Shown: in pieces, positions 48,286-57,538 of the stretch | Numbering within the stretch: the stretch's first letter is position 1 | How the letters are laid out: each line of letters opens with the position of its first letter | NCBI RefSeq assembly: GCF_034353875.1 | Contig: NZ_CP133784.1 | Span: 4,740,501 to 4,804,500 of the forward strand | DNA: 64,000 bases | From: Pseudomonas sp. MH9.2 | Lineage (GTDB): Bacteria > Pseudomonadota > Gammaproteobacteria > Pseudomonadales > Pseudomonadaceae | Direction: 5' to 3' | Notes under the pieces: model-generated | What the model saw: the letters and a program-made list of their open reading frames with translations, nothing else | Databases searched by the model: none | What the model was told of the DNA's origin: nothing | Made by a program: the position numbers and the translations under genes

Positions 48286-49191
48286 TCAGGTCGTGGGCAG
48301 TGGGTCTGATTGATCCAGCACCGACCTCATCAGCTCTACAAACCGCTGTGGCGCCGGGCTCAGGCTTTGACCTGCGCGGGTGATAAGGCCGATTTCTCGG
48401 CTGACACCAGGGTGATCGACTGGCACACGCGCCAGATCGCCACGGCCATCGTCGGCGGACTCCGGCAGCAGGGTCATCCCCAGTCCTTGGCGGACCAAGG
48501 CCAGCACTGTCGACATATAGTTGGCTTCCAGGCCTGGTATCAGGTGCAGACCCTCTTCGGCGAACAGCTGCTCCACCCGTTCGCGCACGCTGCTGTCGCG
48601 TCCGGTGAGGATCATCGGCTGACCTGTCAGCGCCGAGAGACTTACTGATTGGCGTGATGCCAGCGGATGATCGCTTGGGATAAACAGGCACAACCGATCC
48701 ACCATCACCACCTCAAAGTCCAGGCCGTGTCCCAGCCGGGCTCGCACCCCAAGACCGAAATCGACTTCGCCATCACGCACAAGTGCGTCGATACGTTGCG
48801 CTACCACATCGCGCAGGCGTATCTCGACCCCGGGAAACTGTTCGCGAAACAGCTTCAGTACTGGAGGCAGTGCGCCTGAGCAGATCGAGGGCAGGGCCGC
48901 GATGGTCACCACACCTCGGCGTAGCGCCGCCAAATCCCGCGAGCCGGCAACAATGTTGTCCAGGTCCAATAGTAGTTTTTCCATCGGCCCCAAGGTCTTC
49001 TGCCCGGCCGCCGTGAGGCTGACCTGACGCGGACTGCGCTCGAGCAGTGTCACCCCCAGCCAGTCTTCGAGTTGTTGAATCTGCACGGTTAGCGCCGAAG
49101 GCGACAGATGCAAGGCGACTGCCGCCTTGGCAAAGCTGCCGCTATGGGCCACGGCGAGAAAGGCACGGATATGCTGAATTGAGTTCTTCAT
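48286..49191 (-). CDS. LysR-family transcriptional regulator
   Basis: A 301-residue regulator. The N-terminal winged helix is [20 protein letters not shown] ... [20 protein letters not shown]. The periplasmic-binding-like effector domain follows (about residues 90-290). ATG 49191 begins [11 protein letters not shown], the normal LysR start; the frame stays open upstream but has no family sequence. It diverges from the CitMHS operon, 112-133 bases apart, and probably activates it in response to its substrate. Confidence 0.9.
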   Translation of the reverse strand: MKNSIQHIRAFLAVAHSGSFAKAAVALHLSPSALTVQIQQLEDWLGVTLLERSPRQVSLTAAGQKTLGPMEKLLLDLDNIVAGSRDLAALRRGVVTIAALPSICSGALPPVLKLFREQFPGVEIRLRDVVAQRIDALVRDGEVDFGLGVRARLGHGLDFEVVMVDRLCLFIPSDHPLASRQSVSLSALTGQPMILTGRDSSVRERVEQLFAEEGLHLIPGLEANYMSTVLALVRQGLGMTLLPESADDGRGDLARVPVDHPGVSREIGLITRAGQSLSPAPQRFVELMRSVLDQSDPLPTT

Positions 49192-49246
49192 TCTGTTTTT
49201 CCGAACGAGATGCGGTGAACATTTCAATTTACAAAGATTACCCCGA

Positions 49247-49266
49247 TTTTCAATACTCGTTGAAAA
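49247..49266. promoter_or_regulatory. Inverted repeat, probable LysR operator
   Basis: TTTTCAA-N6-TTGAAAA is a perfect 7-base-arm repeat in the middle of the divergent LysR/CitMHS promoter. It has the T-N11-A form expected of LysR binding sites. Confidence 0.6.
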
Positions 49267-49324
49267 CAACAACGGTTCATTCCACTGCCCCAGGCGGTCA
49301 GGAATGACACACAGGACCCTGCCC

Positions 49325-50623
49325 ATGCTCGCCACGCTCGGTGTTATCACCATCCTCTGTTTGCTCACCGCTGTAATGAGCAAACGCCTCTCGCCACTGG
49401 TTGCACTTATTGCGTTGCCGATCATTGCTGCATTGATCGGCGGCTTCGGCCTGGAAACCAGTGCCTTCATCATTACCGGCATCAAGAACGTGGCCCCGGT
49501 GGTGGGCATGTTCGTGTTCGCCATCTTGTTCTTTGGGGTGATGACGGACGCCGGGATGCTTGATCCCATCATTGATCGGATCCTGCACACGGTAGGGACG
49601 CGACCGACACGGATCGTGACCGGCACCGCGTTACTGGCGTTGTTGGTGCACCTGGATGGTTCGGGGGCGGTCACTTTTCTGGTGACTATCCCGGCCATGC
49701 TCCCTCTCTATAACCGTCTCGGCATGGACCGGCGCATCCTTGCGTGCGTCACGGCGATGGCGGCCGGGGTTAACTTCCTGCCCTGGACCGGCCCGGTGCT
49801 GCGCTCCTCGGCGGCGTTGCATGTGCCGGTATCGGACCTGTTTCAACCTCTGATTCCGGTGCAGATCGTGGGTTTGGTGTTTGTCTTCACCTGCGCCTGG
49901 CTGCTTGGTCGCCGCGAAGAGCGTCGGCTTGGCCTTGGCCTTGGCGCTGGCGTCACGGTTGATGTGGTTCCCCAGCGTACCCTCAGCGCGGAAGAAGAAG
50001 GGCTGCGTCGGCCACGGTTGTTCTGGCTCAATCTGCTGCTGACCGTGTTGGTGATGGGCGTGATGATTGCTGGCTGGGTCGACCCAGTGGTGATGTTCAT
50101 GCTCGGTACCGTATTGGCGCTGTGCATCAACTACCCAAACGTCGACGCCCAGCGGGAGCGCGTCGATGCGCACGCCAAAACGGCCTTGACCATGGCCAGC
50201 ATCCTCCTGGCAGCCGGGGTGTTCACCGGGATCATGCAGGGCAGTGGCATGCTCAAAGCGATGGCTGAAGTGGCGGTGGCACAGATCCCGGCTGGCCACG
50301 GTCATTTGATCCCGGCGGTAGTGGGCTTTCTGTCCATGCCATTGAGCCTGCTGTTCGATCCAGACTCGTTCTATTTCGGTGTGATGCCGGTGATCGCTGA
50401 AGTCGGCAAGGCGCTGGGCGTCAACCCGCTGCAGGTGGCTCAGGCCTCGTTGCTCGGCGTACATACCACCGGGTTCCCAGTCAGCCCGCTGACGCCGGCG
50501 ACCTTTCTGTTGGTCGGCCTGTGCAAGATCGAGTTGGCCGATCACCAGCGTTTCACCATCCCCTTTATGTTCGCCGCGTCGGTGTTAATGACCCTGACTG
50601 CGTTGCTCCTGGGAGTCTTCTGA
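49325..50623 (+). CDS. CitMHS-family citrate/carboxylate-metal symporter
   Basis: A 432-residue inner-membrane transporter with ~11-12 helices. It belongs to the family carrying metal-citrate complexes with protons. Recognisable parts are the N-terminus [20 protein letters not shown] and [20 protein letters not shown], and the conserved [21 protein letters not shown] prefer ATG 49325, with AGGA 8 bases upstream; ATG 49304 follows its AGGA with no spacing. It is first in an operon with two AtuA-family genes, 1 base before the next start, so the substrate may be an unusual tricarboxylate. Confidence 0.88.
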   Translation: MLATLGVITILCLLTAVMSKRLSPLVALIALPIIAALIGGFGLETSAFIITGIKNVAPVVGMFVFAILFFGVMTDAGMLDPIIDRILHTVGTRPTRIVTGTALLALLVHLDGSGAVTFLVTIPAMLPLYNRLGMDRRILACVTAMAAGVNFLPWTGPVLRSSAALHVPVSDLFQPLIPVQIVGLVFVFTCAWLLGRREERRLGLGLGAGVTVDVVPQRTLSAEEEGLRRPRLFWLNLLLTVLVMGVMIAGWVDPVVMFMLGTVLALCINYPNVDAQRERVDAHAKTALTMASILLAAGVFTGIMQGSGMLKAMAEVAVAQIPAGHGHLIPAVVGFLSMPLSLLFDPDSFYFGVMPVIAEVGKALGVNPLQVAQASLLGVHTTGFPVSPLTPATFLLVGLCKIELADHQRFTIPFMFAASVLMTLTALLLGVF

Positions 50624-50624
50624 C

Positions 50625-51989
50625 ATGAAAACCTTACGCATTGGCTCTGGCGCCGGTTACTCGGGTGACCGCATTGAGCCGGCCGTGGAACTGGCCGAGC
50701 AGGGCGATCTGGATTATCTGGTCTTTGAATGCCTGGCCGAACGCACTATTGCTCTGGCACAGCAGGCCCGTCTGGCTGATCCAGAGGCGGGTTACGACCC
50801 TTTGCTGAGCGAGCGTATGCGCCGGGTGCTGCCTTTTGTCGGTCGTGGCATTGATGGCAATCGCCGGCGCTTGCGCCTGATCACTAACATGGGCGCCGCC
50901 AACCCAATGTCGGCCGCTCGTGAGGTCAGGCGGATCGCTGCGGAGCTGGGGTTGAACAGCCTGAAAGTCGCCGCTCTGACCGGCGATGATGTGCTCGATG
51001 CGTTGCAGGCCGATCCTTCCTTGTTACTCGACAACGGTGCAAGCCTGGGCTCGCTGGGTGAACGACTGATCTCGGCCAATGCTTATCTGGGCGCTTCAGG
51101 CATCGTCGACGCGCTGCGGGCCGACGCCGATGTGGTGATTACTGGCAGGGTTGCCGATCCATCGTTGTTCCTCGCACCGCAGTTGTTCGAGTTTGGCTGG
51201 GCTGAAGATGATTGGGCCTTGTTGGGTCGCGGCACATTGGTCGGGCATCTGCTCGAATGCGCCGGACAGATCAGCGGCGGGTACTTTGCCGATCCCGGTT
51301 ACAAGGATGTTCCTGATCTGGCGCGGCTCGGCTTCCCGCTGGCCGAGGTGGATGCTTTGGGGCAGGCAGTGATCAGCAAAGTGTCGGGCACGGGCGGCCG
51401 CATTGACACCGCCACCTGCACCGAACAACTGATCTATGAAGTGCACGACCCTGCGGCGTACCTGACGCCGGATGTCAGTGCTGATTTTTCTGCGGTCAGC
51501 TTCAGCACCGAGGGCGTTGACCGGGTGCGTATTGCAGGGGCAGACGGGCACCCAAGGCCTGAAACCTTGAAGGTGTCGGTGGGCTATCTCGATGGCTGGA
51601 TCGGCGAAGGGCAGATCGCGTATGGCGGGCCGGGGGCTGTGGCCCGGGCACAGTTGGCCCGTGAGGTTGTGCTCGAACGGTTGAAACTGACCGGCGTGAT
51701 CTACGACGAAGTGCGCGCCGAACTGATTGGCGTCGATGCACTGCACGGGGCCGGGCTAGGTTCACGTACGAGCAGCGAACCGTGGGAAGTGCGTTTGCGG
51801 GTGGCCGCGCGCTGTACTGATCGGGCCGAAGCGGTGCGAGTCGGCAATGAAGTAGAAACGTTGTACACCAACGGTCCTTGCGGCGGTGGCGGGGCAAGCA
51901 AAAGCGTTCGTCAGGTGGTGGCAGTTGCGTCGCTGTACCTGCCCCGTGATGCAGTCACCCCACGAATCCATTTGGAGGATGCCTTATGA
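50625..51989 (+). CDS. AtuA family protein (DUF1446)
   Basis: A 454-residue soluble protein of the acyclic-terpene-utilisation AtuA family. Visible family blocks are RIGSGAGYSGDRIEPAVELA at the N-terminus, LDYLVFECLAERTIALAQQA, NMGAANPMSAAREVRRIA and DVVITGRVADPSLFLAPQLF. The biochemical role of AtuA proteins is not settled. Together with CitMHS and the AtuA-related protein it probably handles a carboxylic acid. The start is coupled to the transporter stop (1-base gap). Confidence 0.88.
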   Translation: MKTLRIGSGAGYSGDRIEPAVELAEQGDLDYLVFECLAERTIALAQQARLADPEAGYDPLLSERMRRVLPFVGRGIDGNRRRLRLITNMGAANPMSAAREVRRIAAELGLNSLKVAALTGDDVLDALQADPSLLLDNGASLGSLGERLISANAYLGASGIVDALRADADVVITGRVADPSLFLAPQLFEFGWAEDDWALLGRGTLVGHLLECAGQISGGYFADPGYKDVPDLARLGFPLAEVDALGQAVISKVSGTGGRIDTATCTEQLIYEVHDPAAYLTPDVSADFSAVSFSTEGVDRVRIAGADGHPRPETLKVSVGYLDGWIGEGQIAYGGPGAVARAQLAREVVLERLKLTGVIYDEVRAELIGVDALHGAGLGSRTSSEPWEVRLRVAARCTDRAEAVRVGNEVETLYTNGPCGGGGASKSVRQVVAVASLYLPRDAVTPRIHLEDAL

Positions 51990-52303
51990 GTACCGTCAAG
52001 CTGCGAGAGTTGGCGCATTCCCGTACCGGCGACAAAGGCGACACCTCAAATATTTCGGTAATCGCCTACCGTGCCGAAGACTATCCACACCTGTGTCAGG
52101 CGCTAAGCGTCGAGCGCGTCACGGCCTGGTTTGCCGAGTTGCTCGACCCGGCGGCAGGCCCCGTTCGGCGCTATGAGTTGCCCAATGTCCATGCCCTGAA
52201 CTTCGTCCTGCCCGGCATCCTGCGCGGCGGCGTGACCCGGTCCCTGGCACTGGATGCCCATGGGAAGGCGCTAGGGGCAGCGTTGCTGGACATGGAGGTT
52301 TAG
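51986..52303 (+). CDS. AtuA-related small protein
   Basis: A 105-residue protein that matches the C-terminal domain often found after DUF1446. The start STVKLRELAHSRTGDKGDTS is the family signature, and NFVLPGILRGGVTRSLALDA the end. It overlaps atuA by 4 bases. In other bacteria these two domains can be one protein, so they likely form a complex. Confidence 0.85.
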   Translation: MSTVKLRELAHSRTGDKGDTSNISVIAYRAEDYPHLCQALSVERVTAWFAELLDPAAGPVRRYELPNVHALNFVLPGILRGGVTRSLALDAHGKALGAALLDMEV

Positions 52304-52415
52304 AGCGGCGGGTTTATCTGAGTCACAGCTCCTGCAGGGGGGGATGACTTGCATTGATGTGATCATCAGAAAATATTTTGGAATTCAGTGGGATAAAACG
52401 TTTCAGTAAATCAGT

Positions 52416-52447
52416 AATGAGAATAAGATTCGTTACCATGTAACGAA
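52416..52447 (+). promoter_or_regulatory. Fur box and adjoining inverted repeat before the TonB receptor
   Basis: AATGAGAATAAGATTCGTTA (52416-52435) matches the Fur consensus. It overlaps a second element, TTCGTTAC-CAT-GTAACGAA (52429-52447), a perfect 8-base-arm inverted repeat. Both lie 30-60 bases before the receptor start. Confidence 0.65.
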
Positions 52448-52475
52448 AGCACTATTCGAGAGTTCTGGTTTATTC

Positions 52476-54455
52476 ATGACAAAGCATCAAGCCGGTTGTT
52501 ATGTGCCCGTGTCGACAGCGGTTGCGCCTCTGTCGTATCGACTGCGCAATCTGTACACGGCGACAGTCACGCTGTGCGCCTTGAGTGCGCCGATGGCCTT
52601 TGCCGAGGAGATGCAGCTTGAGGCGGTAAACATCGATGCCAAGGCTCAATCGCTCGAAGCCGAGGAACTTGAGCGCAGCCGCACAAGCTATCAGGCACGG
52701 CGCGCCACGGTCGCTACCCGCACCGATGAGCGCCTGGTGGAGGTCCCGCAATCGGTAAATGTGGTCACCAACCGGGTCATCGAAGACCGCCAGCCGGCGA
52801 GTCTGGACGAAGCGATCAATGCCGTCAGCGGGGTCAAACAGGGCAACACCCTGGGCGGCACTCAGGACGCGATCCAGAAACGCGGTTTCGGCACCAACCG
52901 GGACAACTCGATCATGCGCGACGGCATGCAATCAGTGCAGGCGCGTAATTTCACGCCCACCACCGAGCGTATCGAGGTACTAAAAGGCCCCGCGTCGATG
53001 TTGTATGGCGTGCAGGACCCCGGTGGGATCATCAACGTGGTGACCAAAAAGCCACAGCTGGAAGCCGCTCACTCGATCTCTGCATTCGGCTCCAGCTTTG
53101 GTGGCGGAGGCGAGCAGATAGATCTCACCGGGCCATTGGGCGATAGCGGTCTGGCCTACCGGTTGATCGCCGACAAACAGAACGTCGATTACTGGCGCAA
53201 TTTCGGCAGCATCGATCAGACAGTGATTGCGCCGTCGCTGGCCTGGTATGGCGAGGACACCAAGGTCTCTATCGCCTACGAACACATGGAATATTCGGTG
53301 CCATTCGACCGAGGCACGCAGATCAATCCGAAAACCGGCAAGGTGCTCGACATCCCGCGCAATCGACGCCTGGACGAACCCTTCAACGTCACCGCCGGGC
53401 GTTCGGATTCGGTGGACCTGCGTATGGAGCATCGCCTGAACGACAGCTGGACGCTCAATACCGGTTACGGCTACAGCCGCAACTATTACAACGACAATCA
53501 ATCGCGGTTCATGTCGGCCAATAACGACACCGGTCTGGTGACCCGGCGCGCCGATGCGACCCGCGATGCGGTGCAGGCGGCCCATACCGCCACCGTCAAT
53601 ACCTTGGGCAAGTTGTACTGGGGCGATACGCTGCACGAAGTATTGATTGGCGCCGACTACATGAATAACCAGCGGGATCTGGGTGATCTGCTGCGTAACA
53701 CCGCCAGTGCCGACGTCAAGGACAGCAACGTCGTGCCGCGTGTAGGGCTGGTGTACCTGATTCAGCCTGACTGGTCGGTGTACGGCAGCTACACCGAATC
53801 GTTTCGCCCCAACACCTCGATCGCCACGCCGATTGGTGACTTGCCACCTGAAGAAGGCAAGGCTTACGAGTTTGGCACCAAGTTTGAAAATGACGCGATC
53901 ACCACTACGGTAGCGCTGTTCACGATCAACAAGAAGAACGTGCAGACCAGCGAAGCCTGCGGCACTGAAATCTGCACCCGGGTCTCCGGCGAGGTGCGGT
54001 CCCGTGGCCTTGAAGCAGACATCACCGGCCAGCTCGACGAGTTCTGGAGCATCACTGGCAGCTACGCGTACACCGACACCGAGGTGCTCAAAGACCCGAT
54101 CCTGGAAGGTGCTCCCCTGGACGGTGTGTCGAAACACACCGCGGCGGCGTACCTGACCCGAGACTTTGGCCATGTCGGTGTGGGCGACTTGCGTGCTGGA
54201 GCGGGCGCCCGTTACGCCAGCCGCTGGGGGGTGAACGATGGTGCTGGCATCGAGTATTACTTGCCGTCTTCGACCGTGGCCGATGCGTTTGTCAGCTACA
54301 AAATGAAGATTAAAGACCGTGACCTGACGCTGCAGCTCAACCTGAAAAACGTGTTCGACGAACGCTATTACGTGTCCAGCAGTGGTCTCGGTTCGCCAGC
54401 CATCGTCATTGGCGAACCTCGCCAGCTGATTGCTCGCGCCACGCTGGATTTCTGA
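52476..54455 (+). CDS. TonB-dependent siderophore receptor
   Basis: A 659-residue outer-membrane receptor. A long N-terminal region with signal sequence ends near LSAPMAFAEE (~residue 46). The plug domain (~80-190) has VPQSVNVVTNRVIEDRQPAS and ERIEVLKGPASMLYGVQDPG. A 22-strand barrel follows, ending in the terminal aromatic ATLDF. There is no N-terminal signalling (STN) domain, so it does not work through surface signalling. The Fur box upstream supports an iron role; the ligand is unknown. No siderophore synthesis genes are adjacent. Confidence 0.92.
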   Translation: MTKHQAGCYVPVSTAVAPLSYRLRNLYTATVTLCALSAPMAFAEEMQLEAVNIDAKAQSLEAEELERSRTSYQARRATVATRTDERLVEVPQSVNVVTNRVIEDRQPASLDEAINAVSGVKQGNTLGGTQDAIQKRGFGTNRDNSIMRDGMQSVQARNFTPTTERIEVLKGPASMLYGVQDPGGIINVVTKKPQLEAAHSISAFGSSFGGGGEQIDLTGPLGDSGLAYRLIADKQNVDYWRNFGSIDQTVIAPSLAWYGEDTKVSIAYEHMEYSVPFDRGTQINPKTGKVLDIPRNRRLDEPFNVTAGRSDSVDLRMEHRLNDSWTLNTGYGYSRNYYNDNQSRFMSANNDTGLVTRRADATRDAVQAAHTATVNTLGKLYWGDTLHEVLIGADYMNNQRDLGDLLRNTASADVKDSNVVPRVGLVYLIQPDWSVYGSYTESFRPNTSIATPIGDLPPEEGKAYEFGTKFENDAITTTVALFTINKKNVQTSEACGTEICTRVSGEVRSRGLEADITGQLDEFWSITGSYAYTDTEVLKDPILEGAPLDGVSKHTAAAYLTRDFGHVGVGDLRAGAGARYASRWGVNDGAGIEYYLPSSTVADAFVSYKMKIKDRDLTLQLNLKNVFDERYYVSSSGLGSPAIVIGEPRQLIARATLDF

Positions 54456-54789
54456 CCGAAGCAGCAGGCCGGCTATTCATGCAGACGGCCGTGGATCATG
54501 TCGTATATGAATTATTTTGAACGTTAAGACCGTATACGGGGATATAAATCATAAGCGAACGAGTGTTTTACGATATCCATGCTATTCATATGGGTAATTG
54601 GAAGTTTTCCGCGCCAAGCTAAATGCTTTATATATCAGTGGCTTAATCAAATTAATTGAATAATGGGAATTAAAATATATTTTTAATTCATATTCGTGCT
54701 TAAAGAGCCACTAAAACACCTTTGACAGGTTTTAATATTGGATCCAATCTGTGTTTCTAAACGGTTACATTGGCTGACGGTCAACGGGG
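54456..54789. other. AT-rich intergenic region with probable promoter of the biosynthetic operon
   Basis: A 334-base spacer, clearly AT-richer than its neighbours. It contains TTGACA (54722-54727) and, ten bases on, the perfect palindrome ATTGGATCCAAT (54737-54748), a possible operator for the cluster. No -10 box of good quality is evident. No gene is seen. Confidence 0.5.
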
Positions 54790-55521
54790 ATGGACATGCA
54801 CACTTACGGTCATGCTCAAGACATCACTCCAACCCCTTGCATTATTGACGCCTTACCTATTGAAAACCTGCCTGACCTGATCATCTTTGATTGCGACGGC
54901 GTGTTGGTCCAGAGCGAAGAAATTACCCTCAGCGTATTGGCAAAGTTATTCAATGCCCACCTGCTCGATAGACGTCCCGAGTGGCCTCCGCTGGAGATCA
55001 ACGACTGCATCCGACGTTTTAGAGGACGCAAGATCAATACGTGTCTTGATGAACTTCAGGATGAGTATTCGACCGTGCTGCCACTCTATTTTGAAACCGT
55101 GCTCAGGGAGCAGGCCTTAAGTCTCTATACAACCGATTTGCAGGCCACAGAAGGCATTATTGATCTGGTGTCGAGCCTCAATACTCGCCTGTGTGTGGCC
55201 TCTAGCGCACCGCGTTCGAAGATCGAACAGTGTTTGAAATTGACCCGCTTGTGGCCCTGGTTTGAAGGCAAGGTCTTCAGCTGTTACGACGTGGGTACCT
55301 GGAAGCCTGATCCGCTGGTTTTTCAGACAGCGTGTCTGAGCAACAGCGTCAATCCTGATCGGGCATTGGTCATAGAAGACAGCATTCCCGGTGTTCAGGC
55401 CGCGGTGGCTGCCGGGATACGGGTGTTGGGGTTCGGTCCTCCTGATCGACATCCCGAACTGAAAAAGGCGGGTGCCGTGACCTTTTCCAGAATGAATCAA
55501 CTGCATGGCTTGATGGCGTGA
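54790..55521 (+). CDS. HAD-superfamily phosphatase (beta-phosphoglucomutase-like)
   Basis: A 243-residue hydrolase. Motif I is IIFDCDGVLV with nucleophile Asp34 and Asp36. Motif II lies in SLNTRLCVASSAPRSKIEQC, motif III near VGTWKPDPLVFQTACL, and motif IV in ALVIEDSIPGVQAAVAAGI. A helical cap (~50-110) places it in subclass I. It probably dephosphorylates a sugar phosphate; in this operon it may act after the transaldolase. ATG 54796, with GGGGATGG upstream, is an alternative start. It is the first gene of the nine-gene cluster. Confidence 0.88.
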   Translation: MDMHTYGHAQDITPTPCIIDALPIENLPDLIIFDCDGVLVQSEEITLSVLAKLFNAHLLDRRPEWPPLEINDCIRRFRGRKINTCLDELQDEYSTVLPLYFETVLREQALSLYTTDLQATEGIIDLVSSLNTRLCVASSAPRSKIEQCLKLTRLWPWFEGKVFSCYDVGTWKPDPLVFQTACLSNSVNPDRALVIEDSIPGVQAAVAAGIRVLGFGPPDRHPELKKAGAVTFSRMNQLHGLMA

Positions 55522-55552
55522 ATCCATTTCGATAACGAAGGAGATCATTAGC

Positions 55553-56803
55553 ATGGACGACCGGGATTTTGTTCGCCTTCTAAAAAGTTTTAATGCCAAC
55601 TCCGAAGTGTGGTGGGACTCTTCTCCAACAGGCTACTCGGCGTTCAAACAACAGTTATTGCACCGCTATCCGACTGTTAGCGATTACATTAATGAATTGT
55701 TACCTGAGCTGTTTTCCTGCAGTCCGTCTGGGGTCAGTGGCGTGACCACTAACCCCCGGCTGGTCACCGCCGCTATTATCGACGAATCGTCAATGTGGGT
55801 GCCGCGCATTCAGGCACTGAGTCAGACACTCAGCGCCGCGCACGTTCAGGACAGGCTCTATACCGAGTTGATTGCCCAAGGTGCATCTTTGTTGAACCCG
55901 TTGTGGCAACAAACCTGGCACCGCCAGGGTTGGTTCTCGGCTCAGGTCGACGTCAATGACATTCATTGCGCCGAACGTATGGTCCAGCATGGGCTGGCGC
56001 TGACGAAAATCGCCCCCAATGTAATGATTAAGGTTCCGGGTAGTCAGGCCGGTTATGGCGCCATCGAACAACTGGTCGCGCAAGGGTGCTCAATCAACAA
56101 CACGTTTTGTTTCACCGTTTCGCAGTTTGCTGCCTGCCTGAGGGCCATTCGTCTGGGTCAGGCAGCTGCTTTGCACAACGGTACGGACGTGAGCGGCGCA
56201 CGCTACGTGATTACATTCATGATCGGCCGGTTTGGCGCCGAGTCACTCTTGGACACGCAAGCCCGTGAGCGCGGGATTGAGCTGACGCCTGTGGATAAGC
56301 GCTGGGCAGAAATAGCGATTTATCACGCTATTCAGGCCCTTTTGTTGCGGTCCAATAGCCCGGCCCGACTGTTGATCTCCAGCATCAAGGTTGACCGTAT
56401 GCCCGGCGAAATCAGTCGTTGCTGGCACCTGGAAAAAACCGGGGAGCGTGAAACCTGCTACACGCTGACGCCGGAAATTATTGAGTTTCTGGTGCAGCGC
56501 GAAAACATCGGTTGTTCGGTACAACCTTCGGCTTCGCGCGTCCCTCGCGCGGTTCTTTATAAGTTGATGAAGATCCCTTATTTCCGCGATGCTCGTTTTG
56601 AAGAGTCTATCGCTGCCCGCGATTTTGCCCATCACCCGGCATTTATCTGCGCTCATAGTGAAGCCGTTTTTGCACATCAGCGGCTGTCGGACTTCATCCA
56701 GGGGGCAAGCCAGGCGCTGCCGAGGAGCGTGCCTTTCACCGGAGCCGTGTCTCGGTCCGGACAGACCGCCGATCAGGCTGTTTTGTTGCGAGCTTCAGCA
56801 TGA
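55553..56803 (+). CDS. Transaldolase-family enzyme
   Basis: A 416-residue protein with a transaldolase core. VSGVTTNPRLV (61-71) is the substrate-binding signature. VMIKVPGSQAGYGAIEQL carries Lys160, the likely Schiff-base lysine. INNTFCFTVSQF (181-192) matches the following conserved strand. It is longer than housekeeping transaldolases (~310-330) and has a unique N-terminal ~55 residues and C-terminus. In natural-product pathways such enzymes transfer a dihydroxyacetone unit to build unusual sugars; that role is inferred here from context. It overlaps the next gene by 4 bases. Confidence 0.85.
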   Translation: MDDRDFVRLLKSFNANSEVWWDSSPTGYSAFKQQLLHRYPTVSDYINELLPELFSCSPSGVSGVTTNPRLVTAAIIDESSMWVPRIQALSQTLSAAHVQDRLYTELIAQGASLLNPLWQQTWHRQGWFSAQVDVNDIHCAERMVQHGLALTKIAPNVMIKVPGSQAGYGAIEQLVAQGCSINNTFCFTVSQFAACLRAIRLGQAAALHNGTDVSGARYVITFMIGRFGAESLLDTQARERGIELTPVDKRWAEIAIYHAIQALLLRSNSPARLLISSIKVDRMPGEISRCWHLEKTGERETCYTLTPEIIEFLVQRENIGCSVQPSASRVPRAVLYKLMKIPYFRDARFEESIAARDFAHHPAFICAHSEAVFAHQRLSDFIQGASQALPRSVPFTGAVSRSGQTADQAVLLRASA

Positions 56804-57528
56804 ACAAAATGATCGCGCTCTGGGCTCACCCTCGATCACGCTCAACTGTGCTGGAGCGTGTGTTTATCGAACGCAGGGATTTTGAAGTGTTTCACGAACC
56901 CTTTGCGCATATGGCTTTCGATGACCACTCCGCGATCCCTTCGGACAACCTCGATTGCGGGCTGCCCACAACCTATGTCGCGATCAAAGCGCTATTGCGT
57001 TCGGCACGCGAGCGCAGCCACGTCTTCCATAAAGACATGTGCTACCACTGCCTCCGTGAGCTAAAGACAGACCGGGAGTTTTTGATCGAGCAAGAGAACA
57101 TATTCATTATTCGCGAGCCGGGTCGTTCAATCCTTTCGCATTTCGCTATTTTTCCGGAGATGCCCCTCAGTGCCATTGGGCATAAAGCACTTTATGAAGT
57201 GTTCTGTGAGGTGACCAGACTCACCGGAAAAATCCCCTACGTCATCAATGCCGATGACCTGGCCCGCAACCCCGAGGCGACAGTACGCAGGTTGTGCGAG
57301 CACCTGAAAATTGAGTATTTGCCTCAGGCCCTCAACTGGAATAAGGCCTGCCCACCCCAATGGCTACCGTGGAGGCGCTGGCATGAGGACGCTGAAAACA
57401 GCACGGGGATAACCGCGACCCCGGCCTCGGACTTTGATGCTGACGCGCTAAAACGTATCCCTCGATTAATGGCGTATTACGACTATCACCGGCCGTTTTA
57501 TGAACGCATGAATCAGTTCACCCACTGA
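56800..57528 (+). CDS. PAPS-dependent sulfotransferase family protein
   Basis: A 242-residue cytoplasmic protein. The 5'-phosphosulfate loop is HPRSRSTVLER (10-20). The 3'-phosphate site is IFIIREPGRSILSHF. This layout fits sulfotransferases, in particular the subgroup annotated with branched-chain-aminotransferase-like names. The acceptor is unknown. The APS kinase in the same operon would make the PAPS donor, which supports true sulfotransfer. Translation is coupled to the transaldolase. Confidence 0.85.
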   Translation: MNKMIALWAHPRSRSTVLERVFIERRDFEVFHEPFAHMAFDDHSAIPSDNLDCGLPTTYVAIKALLRSARERSHVFHKDMCYHCLRELKTDREFLIEQENIFIIREPGRSILSHFAIFPEMPLSAIGHKALYEVFCEVTRLTGKIPYVINADDLARNPEATVRRLCEHLKIEYLPQALNWNKACPPQWLPWRRWHEDAENSTGITATPASDFDADALKRIPRLMAYYDYHRPFYERMNQFTH

Positions 57529-57538
57529 GGTAATCCTG

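Noticed and set aside
52980..54173. 397-codon open frame antisense to the TonB receptor
   Set aside because: A typical GC-rich shadow frame; the sense strand has clear plug and barrel motifs.
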